Assembly (NCBI GenBank): GCA_937862675.1
Contig: CALMEC010000147.1
Location: 1 to 5,111 of the forward strand
Source: an uncultured Actinomycetes bacterium
Lineage (GTDB): Bacteria > Actinomycetota > Thermoleophilia > Miltoncostaeales > Miltoncostaeaceae
Length of the DNA stretch: 5,111 nt
Direction of reading: 5' to 3'
The position numbers and the translations under genes were made by a program. Positions 1 through 4,895 of the stretch are shown in pieces. Under the pieces are notes generated by a model that searched no databases, was not told where the DNA came from, and saw nothing but the letters and a program-made list of their open reading frames with translations. Each line of letters starts with the position of its first letter. Position 1 is the stretch's first letter.

Positions 1-108
1 ATCGAGATCCCGGTCGACGACCGGATCTTCGGCAGCGTCCGTCCCGTCGTGCCCGGCGCGACATCCACGTCCGCGGCCTCGTCCACCACGACCCCCGCAC
101 AGCCATGA
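1..108 (+). CDS. C-terminal end of probable PilN-like pilus assembly protein (5'-truncated)
   Basis: The window opens inside a gene read in frame 1, of which the last 35 codons are visible, ending in TGA at 106-108. The visible peptide starts IEIPVDDRIFGSVRPVVPG and ends in a tail rich in Ser, Thr and Ala (ATSTSAASSTTTPAQP). The stop overlaps the next start as ATGA, so the two genes are cotranscribed and probably translationally coupled. The downstream gene is PilO-like, and PilN normally precedes PilO in pilMNO operons, where PilN is a bitopic inner-membrane protein that links cytoplasmic PilM to PilO. The name therefore rests on position only. The visible residues hold no diagnostic motif, and another pilus protein is possible. 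That this is the end of a coding region is well supported; its identity is not. Confidence 0.5.
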   Translation: MEIPVDDRIFGSVRPVVPGATSTSAASSTTTPAQP

Positions 109-815
109 GCAAGATGACGCAGCGTGACAGGGTGCTGCTCCTAATCGTCGGCGGACTCGTCGTCCTGGGAGGCCTCTTCAAGTTCTATCTGTCGCCGGCC
201 AAGTCCGATCGCGACGACGCCGTCCAGCGCGTCAGCGAGCTGCAGGACCAGGTCCAGACGGCACAGACCCAGCTGACCGCCCTGCAGAACCAGGCGAAGG
301 GCAAGAACGCCGCCGGTGCGAAGCAGGAGGTCCGCCTCGTGGACCGTCTGCGCCTGGCCAAGGCGTACCCCGACGACCGGGACATCCCGGCCACCATCCT
401 CCAGATCGAGCAGATCGCCAAGCAGGCAAAGGTCGAGCTCGGCCCGGCCACCCCGGACCAGGGGACCGATTACGCCGGCGTGACCGGCACGGCCTTCACG
501 ATCGATGTGACCGGCCGGTTCTTCCAGGTCCAGGACTTCATGCACCGCATGAACGACCAGGTCTCGATCAGCCCGTTCGGCAAGCTCAAGATCAAGGGCC
601 GGCTGTTCGCCATCACCCAGGCCGACCTCGGCCCCGCCGACGGCGGCGCTGACGGATCGACCGCCGGAGCGTCGACAACCGGCGCCTCGACCACGGGCGC
701 GTCGGACGACATCAAGGCCAATCTGACCGTCGTGGTCTTCTCGCGGGGCGCCCAGGCGTCCACCGCCGGCACCACCGACGTCGCCAACACCACGCAAAGC
801 GGAGGCTCCAATTGA
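105..815 (+). CDS. pilO: PilO-like type IV pilus inner-membrane alignment protein
   Basis: This 236-residue protein probably forms the inner-membrane alignment complex of a type IV pilus with PilM and PilN. It shows the PilO layout: a short charged cytoplasmic N-terminus, one membrane segment at about residues 10-29, a Gln/Ala/Asp-rich coiled coil at about 32-66, then an alpha/beta domain at about 85-175. That domain contains AYPDDRDIP, a helix (TILQIEQIAKQAKVELGP) and the strand-helix stretch FTIDVTGRFFQVQDFMHRM, matching the ferredoxin-like PilO fold. A repeated GASTT linker (188-200) precedes a last strand (IKANLTVVVF) and a Ser/Thr-rich tail. The start is ATG at 105, in the ATGA overlap with the upstream stop. 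No Shine-Dalgarno sequence precedes it, and ATG at 114 (residue 4) is also possible. The stop overlaps the TTG start of the next gene. The role follows from architecture and context; the sequence itself diverges from proteobacterial PilO. Confidence 0.75.
   Translation: MSKMTQRDRVLLLIVGGLVVLGGLFKFYLSPAKSDRDDAVQRVSELQDQVQTAQTQLTALQNQAKGKNAAGAKQEVRLVDRLRLAKAYPDDRDIPATILQIEQIAKQAKVELGPATPDQGTDYAGVTGTAFTIDVTGRFFQVQDFMHRMNDQVSISPFGKLKIKGRLFAITQADLGPADGGADGSTAGASTTGASTTGASDDIKANLTVVVFSRGAQASTAGTTDVANTTQSGGSN
666..704 (+). repeat. Short in-frame tandem repeat encoding GASTT units
   Basis: There are two 15-bp units and a 9-bp partial unit (GGAGCGTCGACAACC, GGCGCCTCGACCACG, GGCGCGTCG). They encode GASTT-GASTT-GAS at residues 188-200 of the PilO-like protein. 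The units differ at several bases but not in their encoded residues. The repeat forms a flexible linker between the main PilO domain and a predicted C-terminal beta strand, and its copy number could vary between strains. Confidence 0.7.
801..805 (+). promoter_or_regulatory. Shine-Dalgarno sequence for the TTG-start lipoprotein
   Basis: A perfect GGAGG lies 6 nt before the TTG codon at 812-814. It decides the start in favour of TTG over the in-frame ATG at 827, which has no comparable site. TTG also leaves Arg3 and Arg5 in the n-region of the signal peptide, as expected for a lipoprotein. Confidence 0.8.
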
Positions 816-1606
816 ACCGCTCACGGATGATCGGTGTCCTGGCCGTCCTCGCGGCGAGCTTCGTCGCGGGATGCGGCGGGGCGAACAGCGGGGGGCACGT
901 CGCCGCCCAGGAGGCTCCGACGTCGTCGGACCCGGCCGCCGCCACGGCTGCGGCCCCGGCCGAGGACCCCACGACGAAGGCGCTCGGGGCGTTCCCCGAG
1001 GCCGACCCGAACGCACCGACGCTCCGGAACCTCGACCGGTTCTCGGAGTCGCGGGCCGGCACCGTCTTCCAGGAGCCGGCGAGCGTCACCGCGGCGAGCA
1101 CCTCGTCGTCGGACACCTCGACGGCGTCGGACCCGACCGGAACGGGCGGAGCCACCTCCTCCGGCGACTCCGGTGCGACCCAGCAGTCGGCACCGGCCAC
1201 GCCGGACACCTCGTCCCCGTCGACCGGTGACACCACGACCACGGGATCCACCCCGTCGTCGGGCGGCACGACGTCCGGCGGGACAACGAGCTCCGGCGGA
1301 GGGACGACCACGGGCTCCACGGGCGACACCACCAAGAAGGCCAGTGCATACACGGCCAACATGGAGGTGGACGGTGCGCCCGTCATCGCCAAGGTCGACA
1401 CCAAGGTCCCCACGACCAGCCCCTACTTCGTCGTCGCGTCGATCGACGCCGACAAGGTGGTCCTGCGGCTGATCAGCGGGTCGTTCGGCACCGGCGACAC
1501 GGTGGACATCGCGAAGGGCGCCTCGGTGACCCTCTCGAACCCGTCGTCCGGCAGCACGATCGTCATCAAGGTCGTCGACATCGCGAAGGCCGGAGCCACG
1601 AAGTAG
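812..1606 (+). CDS. Putative lipoprotein at the PilP position of a type IV pilus operon
   Basis: This 264-residue protein begins with a lipoprotein signal peptide: Arg3 and Arg5, a hydrophobic core (GVLAVLAASF) and the lipobox V18-A19-G20-C21. Cys21 should be lipidated and anchor the mature protein on the outer face of the membrane. Residues 22-91 form an Ala/Pro-rich segment containing ALGAFPEADPNAPTLRNLDRF. Residues 92-178 are low complexity, almost all Ser, Thr, Gly, Asp and Pro. Residues 179-258 look like a small beta-rich domain (AYTANMEVDG, YFVVASIDADKVVLRLISG, DTVDIAKGASVTLSN, TIVIKVVDI). The start is TTG at 812, overlapping the pilO stop as TTGA. By position and lipobox it resembles PilP, the lipoprotein of Gram-negative pilMNOP operons. 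The beta domain with its KGASVTL stretch is loosely like the PilP/GspC homology region, but I see no firm signature. It could be a lineage-specific pilus factor. Lipoprotein status is solid; function is inferred from context. Confidence 0.8.
   Translation: MNRSRMIGVLAVLAASFVAGCGGANSGGHVAAQEAPTSSDPAAATAAAPAEDPTTKALGAFPEADPNAPTLRNLDRFSESRAGTVFQEPASVTAASTSSSDTSTASDPTGTGGATSSGDSGATQQSAPATPDTSSPSTGDTTTTGSTPSSGGTTSGGTTSSGGGTTTGSTGDTTKKASAYTANMEVDGAPVIAKVDTKVPTTSPYFVVASIDADKVVLRLISGSFGTGDTVDIAKGASVTLSNPSSGSTIVIKVVDIAKAGATK
1085..1345 (+). repeat. Low-complexity region encoding a Ser/Thr/Gly linker
   Basis: About 87 codons (residues 92-178 of the lipoprotein) encode mostly Ser, Thr, Gly, Pro, Ala and Asp. 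Irregular TTSGG/SSGG-type motifs occur at about residues 149-170. No strict tandem unit is visible. It is probably a flexible, extended spacer that carries the C-terminal domain away from the membrane. The density of Ser and Thr also makes it a possible target for actinobacterial O-glycosylation, which is inference. Confidence 0.7.
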
Positions 1607-1631
1607 AACCCGCGGCACAAGCCGGCGGTAT

Positions 1632-1665
1632 CGACGGGGCGTCCCCTGACCGGGGCGCCCCGTCG
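1632..1665 (+). terminator. GC-rich hairpin, probable terminator of the pilus operon
   Basis: An inverted repeat begins 26 nt after the lipoprotein stop. The left arm is CGACGGGGCGTCCC and the right arm is GGGGCGCCCCGTCG, giving a 14-bp stem with one T-G wobble around a 6-nt loop (CTGACC). Wobble and A-T pairs could extend the base outward by about 3 bp. No U-tract follows (GTGATTCC), which is common for hairpin terminators in high-GC actinobacteria. Its place between a finished operon and a new promoter supports termination. Confidence 0.7.
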
Positions 1666-1702
1666 GTGATTCCGGGCCCGGCCGTCGTCCGGTCCGCCTC
1701 TG

Positions 1703-1708
1703 TACACT
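1703..1708 (+). promoter_or_regulatory. Probable -10 element of a leaderless aroC promoter
   Basis: TACACT fits the TANNNT form of the main-sigma-factor -10 box (4 of 6 matches to TATAAT, including T1, A2 and T6). Seven bases (GCCCCTC) separate it from the aroC GTG at 1716, so transcription is predicted to begin at or within a base or two of the start codon. The stretch before the GTG has no Shine-Dalgarno sequence, in agreement with a leaderless mRNA. No convincing -35 hexamer lies at 16-19 nt spacing, where the sequence is simply GC-rich. Confidence 0.6.
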
Positions 1709-1715
1709 GCCCCTC

Positions 1716-2876
1716 GTGCCCCTGACCTACCGCACGGCAGGGGAGTCCCACGGACCGGCGTTGATCGCCCTCATCGAGGGGCTGCCCGCCGGACTCAGAT
1801 TGACTCCCGACGACATCGACGGCGATCTCGCACGCCGCCAGCTCGGCTACGGCCGCGGCGGCCGCATGAAGATCGAGACGGACCGCGTGCAGGTCAAGTC
1901 CGGCATCCGCCACGGACAGACGCTGGGCAGTCCCGTCGCGCTCGAGATCGTCAATCGCGACTTCGCCAACTGGGAAGCCGACCGCATGGCCATCTGGGAG
2001 CCGGCCGAGGACGTGGCGCCCATCACGCTGCCGCGGCCCGGTCACGCCGACCTGGCCGGCATGCAGAAGTACGGCACCAACGACCTGCGCAACATCCTCG
2101 AGCGCGCCAGCGCGCGTGAGACCGCCGCGCGCGTCGCCGCCGGAGCCGTCGCCAAGGCGCTGCTCCGCGTCTACGGCATCGAGATCCGCAGCCACGTCAC
2201 CCGCACGGGCGACGTGGCCGTGCCCACACGCGACGACCTGACCCTGGCCGACTTCGACGGTGTCGACGAGAGCCCGGTCCGATGCCTCGATCCCGAGGCG
2301 TCCGCCGCGATGCGCGAGGCCATCAAACGCGCCGGTCAGGACCACGACACGCTGGGCGGGGTCTTCGAGGTGTGGGCATTCGGCCTCATGCCCGGCCTGG
2401 GCTCGCACGTCAGCGGTGACACGCGGCTGGACGGCCGTCTGGCGCAGGCGATCATGTCGATCCAGGCGATCAAGGGCGTCGAGATCGGCGCGGGCTTCGA
2501 GCTGGGCACGCTGCCCGGCAGCCGGGCGCACGACGAGATCTTCTGGACCGAGGAGCGCGGCTACCACCGCCGGACCAACCGGTCAGGTGGGCTCGAGGGC
2601 GGCATGACGCACGGCGAGCCGCTCGTGGTCCGTGCGGTCATGAAGCCCATCTCCACACTGTCACGGCCGCTCGCGTCGGTCGACATCGCCACGCACGAGG
2701 CGCGTTCGGCGTTCAAGGAACGCTCGGACATCTGCGCTGTGGCGGCGGCGGGCGTCGTGGGTGAGGCCGCGGTCGCCTTCGTTCTCGCCGAGGCGCTACT
2801 CGCCAAGTTCGGAGGGGACACCATCGACCAGGTGACGGCGGCGGTGGATCGCTACCTGGCGGACATCGGCGCGTGA
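1716..2876 (+). CDS. aroC: Chorismate synthase
   Basis: This cytosolic flavoenzyme converts 5-enolpyruvylshikimate 3-phosphate to chorismate, the last step of the shikimate pathway, using reduced FMN without net redox change. The 386-residue length is usual for bacterial AroC. Family signatures are present in order: AGESHGPAL (8-16, with invariant His12), RRQLGYGRGGRMKIE (40-54), SGIRHGQTLGSPVAL (62-76), RPGHADLAGMQKYGTNDLRN (107-126, with invariant His110), NRSGGLEGGMTHGEP (288-302), KPISTL (310-315) and ERSDICAVAAAGVVGE (335-350, with Asp338). No key residue appears to be missing. GTG at 1716 places GESHG at the usual distance from the N-terminus; the next in-frame start candidate would cut into that motif. 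The gene has its own promoter and heads the aro operon. Its stop overlaps the aroK start as GTGA. Confidence 0.97.
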   Translation: MPLTYRTAGESHGPALIALIEGLPAGLRLTPDDIDGDLARRQLGYGRGGRMKIETDRVQVKSGIRHGQTLGSPVALEIVNRDFANWEADRMAIWEPAEDVAPITLPRPGHADLAGMQKYGTNDLRNILERASARETAARVAAGAVAKALLRVYGIEIRSHVTRTGDVAVPTRDDLTLADFDGVDESPVRCLDPEASAAMREAIKRAGQDHDTLGGVFEVWAFGLMPGLGSHVSGDTRLDGRLAQAIMSIQAIKGVEIGAGFELGTLPGSRAHDEIFWTEERGYHRRTNRSGGLEGGMTHGEPLVVRAVMKPISTLSRPLASVDIATHEARSAFKERSDICAVAAAGVVGEAAVAFVLAEALLAKFGGDTIDQVTAAVDRYLADIGA

Positions 2877-3388
2877 GGTGGGTCGCCCTCTCCGGCTACA
2901 TGGGGGCCGGGAAATCCGTGGTCGGCCGCCGCGTCGCCGCGCGACTGGACGTGCCGTTCATCGGCTCCGATCGGGCGGTCGGGGAACATGCGGGGATGTC
3001 CATCCCCGAGATCTTCGACAAGCGCGGTGAGGTCTGGTTCCGGCGCACCGAGGAGGACGTGATCCGCGGGATCCTCCAGGGCGACGGCCGGGGGGTCATG
3101 GCACTCGGCGGAGGGGCACTCCTGTCGCAGCGCACGCGTGCCCTCCTGGGGCGCATGGCCTGGACGGTGTGGCTGCGCGTCGATCCCGAGGTGGCATGGG
3201 ACCGGGTGGAGGGCTCCGACCGTCCGCTCGCGGTCGACCGGCGGCGGTTCCTGTCGCGGGCGGCGCAGCGCGAGCCGGTCTACGCCGAGTCGGCCGACCT
3301 CGAGGTGGCCTCCGACGACCCCGCCGACGAGGTCGCCGGGCGTGTCGTCGCGTGGGTCCAGGCGCGCGACGCGGCGGACTCCGAGTGA
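2873..3388 (+). CDS. aroK: Shikimate kinase
   Basis: This cytosolic kinase transfers phosphate from ATP to the 3-hydroxyl of shikimate, step 5 of the pathway. The 171 residues match the usual family length. Walker A is GYMGAGKS (8-15). GMSIPEIFDKRGEVWFRRTEEDV (41-63) carries the shikimate-binding Arg57 and the conserved Glu60, and LGGGA (78-82) forms the Gly-rich substrate loop. RPL (117-119) holds the lid arginine, and the later Arg133 before VY matches the second substrate-binding arginine. One oddity: the family's F-x-D-x-D motif reads F29-I-G-S-D33, so the first Asp, associated with Mg-ATP in known structures, is Gly31. The usual Ile-Glu four residues beyond the second Asp reads Val36-Gly37. 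The GTG start lies inside the aroC stop (GTGA), with a weak GGCGGA 9 nt upstream. The stop shares its last base with the aroB ATG. The enzyme is probably active given its operon and other motifs. Confidence 0.93.
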   Translation: MRWVALSGYMGAGKSVVGRRVAARLDVPFIGSDRAVGEHAGMSIPEIFDKRGEVWFRRTEEDVIRGILQGDGRGVMALGGGALLSQRTRALLGRMAWTVWLRVDPEVAWDRVEGSDRPLAVDRRRFLSRAAQREPVYAESADLEVASDDPADEVAGRVVAWVQARDAADSE

Positions 3389-4464
3389 TGCACACCATCC
3401 AGGCGGCCATCGGCGACCGTCGATTCCCGGTCCACGTCGGGCCGGGGGCCTCGGCGGACATCGCAGCACTGTGGCCGCAGGGGGCGTCGGGCTCGGCGCT
3501 CGTCATCGTCGACTCCGGCGTGCGCGGCTTCGTGCAGCCCGTCATCGACGCCGTCGCCGGACGGGGTCTCCGCGTCGTGGAGGCCGTGGTGCCGTCGGGC
3601 GAGACCTCCAAGAGCTTCGCGGAGTTCGAGCGCCTCACACGGTTCGCCGCGTCGTCCGGTATTCGTCGCTCCGACACGGTCGTCGCCGTCGGCGGCGGGG
3701 TGGTGGGGGATCTCGGCGGCTTCGTGGCGGCCTCGTACCAGCGCGGCGTGCGCCTGGTCCACGTTCCGACGACGCTCCTGGCGATGGTCGACTCGGCCAT
3801 CGGCGGCAAGACCGGCATCAACCTGCCGGAGGGAAAGAACTACGTCGGCGCCATCTACCAGCCGGAACTGGTGCTGATGGACACCGGGTTCCTCTCCACG
3901 TTGCCGCCGCGCGAGCTGGCGGCCGGCTTCGCCGAGGTCATCAAGTACGGACTTCTGCAGGGGGGCGAGCTCTTCGACCGGATCGACGCGTGGCCGGCGC
4001 TTCCCGGCGATCCGGATGCCCTGGCCGAGCTCATCGTCGACTGCGTCGGTCACAAACTCCGGGTCGTGGCCGAGGACGAGCAGGACCTCGGCATCCGCGC
4101 ATCGCTCAATCTGGGTCACACGGTGGGGCACGGCATCGAGGCGGCCGGCCGCTACTCGCGTTACCTGCACGGGGAGGCGATCTCGCTCGGCATGCTCGCC
4201 GCGCTTCGCCTGTCCGAGGAGATGCTGGGACTCGACCCGGCCCACCGGGAGCGGGCACGCGGGCTCTTCGCCCGTCACGGTCTTCCCACCGCGCTCGACC
4301 CGGCCCTCTCCACGTCTGAGATCCTTGGGGCGATGGGACGCGACAAGAAGGCGGACGCCACCGCCCTCAACATGGTCCTGATCGGCGCGCCCGGCGACGT
4401 GCGCCTGCGCCAGGACCCCTCACCGGAGCGTGTCGTGGCCGCCATCGAGGAGCTGAGGGCATGA
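3388..4464 (+). CDS. aroB: 3-dehydroquinate synthase
   Basis: This NAD- and metal-dependent enzyme cyclises DAHP (3-deoxy-D-arabino-heptulosonate 7-phosphate) to 3-dehydroquinate, step 2 of the shikimate pathway, in the cytosol. From ATG at 3388 it has 358 residues, typical for AroB. Motifs include SGETSKS (70-76), the NAD-binding VGGGVVGDLGG (101-111), VPTTLLAMVDSAIGGKTGIN (126-145), AGFAEVIKYGL (179-189), NLGHTVGHGIE (241-251), HGEAISLGM (261-269) and RDKKAD (318-323). The metal ligands are seen as Glu183, His244 and His261. The frame stays open 73 codons further upstream to an ATG at 3169, but that extension would lie wholly inside aroK and encodes Arg/Gly-rich out-of-frame sequence. ATG at 3388 gives the normal N-terminus (GDRRFPVHVG) and the TGATG overlap with aroK. 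A GGCGGA lies 9 nt upstream. The stop overlaps aroQ as ATGA. Confidence 0.97.
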   Translation: MHTIQAAIGDRRFPVHVGPGASADIAALWPQGASGSALVIVDSGVRGFVQPVIDAVAGRGLRVVEAVVPSGETSKSFAEFERLTRFAASSGIRRSDTVVAVGGGVVGDLGGFVAASYQRGVRLVHVPTTLLAMVDSAIGGKTGINLPEGKNYVGAIYQPELVLMDTGFLSTLPPRELAAGFAEVIKYGLLQGGELFDRIDAWPALPGDPDALAELIVDCVGHKLRVVAEDEQDLGIRASLNLGHTVGHGIEAAGRYSRYLHGEAISLGMLAALRLSEEMLGLDPAHRERARGLFARHGLPTALDPALSTSEILGAMGRDKKADATALNMVLIGAPGDVRLRQDPSPERVVAAIEELRA

Positions 4465-4895
4465 CCGGGCGCGTCGCGCTGCTGCACGGACCCAACCTGA
4501 ACATGCTGGGGCGGCGGCCCGCCGTCCACTACGGCACGCTCACGCTCGCCGAGCTGGAGCGGCAGGTGCGCGAGTGGGGTGCCGAGCTGGACCTCACCGT
4601 GGTCCCGTTCCAGACCAATCACGAGGGCGCCTTCCTGGAACACGTCCACGGCCTCATCGGCGCCGTGGACGGGGTCATCACCAACCCCGGTGCGTGGACG
4701 CACTACCAGTGGTCCATCCGCGACGCGCTCGAGCTGCTCGACGTCCCCGTCTGCGAGGTGCACCTCTCCAACGTCGAGGAGCGCGAGCCGCATCGGCGGG
4801 TGTCGGTCATCCGCGACATCGCGGCCTTCGCCGTCTGGGGCAAGGGAGTCGACGGGTATCGTGAGGCCCTGCAGTTCCTGGCGCGGGAGGCGTGA
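4461..4895 (+). CDS. aroQ: Type II 3-dehydroquinate dehydratase
   Basis: This small type II dehydroquinase removes water from 3-dehydroquinate to give 3-dehydroshikimate, step 3 of the pathway. The family usually forms a dodecamer. At 144 residues it is the normal length, and its numbering falls in register with the Mycobacterium tuberculosis enzyme. Visible sites are HGPNLNMLG (9-17), Arg19 and catalytic Tyr24 (HYG) in the lid loop, QTNHEG (51-56), NPGAWTH (75-81, with Asn75 and His81), EVHLSN (99-104, with catalytic His101), Arg108 and Arg112. The lid reads RRPAVHYG where many relatives have R-E/Q-P-x-x-Y-G, and Trp79 and Trp84 stand in the NPGA(Y/W)TH region. The ATG overlaps the aroB stop, with GAGGAG 8 nt upstream. 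The stop shares a base with the next ATG. Making the product of AroB's reaction the substrate here fits the gene order. Confidence 0.96.
   Translation: MTGRVALLHGPNLNMLGRRPAVHYGTLTLAELERQVREWGAELDLTVVPFQTNHEGAFLEHVHGLIGAVDGVITNPGAWTHYQWSIRDALELLDVPVCEVHLSNVEEREPHRRVSVIRDIAAFAVWGKGVDGYREALQFLAREA
4885..4890 (+). promoter_or_regulatory. Shine-Dalgarno sequence for the peptidase gene
   Basis: GGGAGG lies within the last codons of aroQ, 4 nt before the ATG at 4895. It is the strongest ribosome site in the aro operon, though its spacing is short. It fixes the start of the M24 peptidase and suggests that this gene can be initiated well in addition to coupling with aroQ. Confidence 0.65.

Noticed and set aside
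141..1618. Long minus-strand open frames (141-1016, 712-1413 and 821-1618) opposite the pilO and lipoprotein genes
   Set aside because: They are Arg/Gly- or Val/Pro-rich shadow frames without motifs. The plus-strand genes have a membrane segment, a lipobox, a good ribosome site and linked overlaps.
1607..1715. Possible riboswitch, attenuator or small RNA in the intergenic gap
   Set aside because: The gap is only 109 nt and is accounted for by a hairpin terminator and a promoter. With transcription predicted to start at the GTG, there is no leader to hold a riboswitch.
1566..2567. Long minus-strand open frame of 333 codons opposite aroC
   Set aside because: It mirrors the codon bias of aroC in GC-rich DNA, shows no recognisable motif, and lies antisense to a highly conserved gene.
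3169..3387. Upstream extension of the aroB frame to an ATG at 3169, giving a 431-residue protein
   Set aside because: The extra 73 codons lie wholly inside aroK and encode Arg/Gly-rich out-of-frame sequence. The ATG at 3388 gives the usual AroB N-terminus and a standard TGATG overlap.
3280..4278. Minus-strand 332-codon frame opposite aroB
   Set aside because: It is a shadow of aroB, with composition dominated by Arg, Asp, Val and His and no family motif.
3138..4319. Plus-strand 393-codon frame overlapping aroK and aroB
   Set aside because: Its product is an Arg/Gly/Pro/Ala-rich out-of-frame translation without domains, and it overlaps two clearly recognised enzymes.
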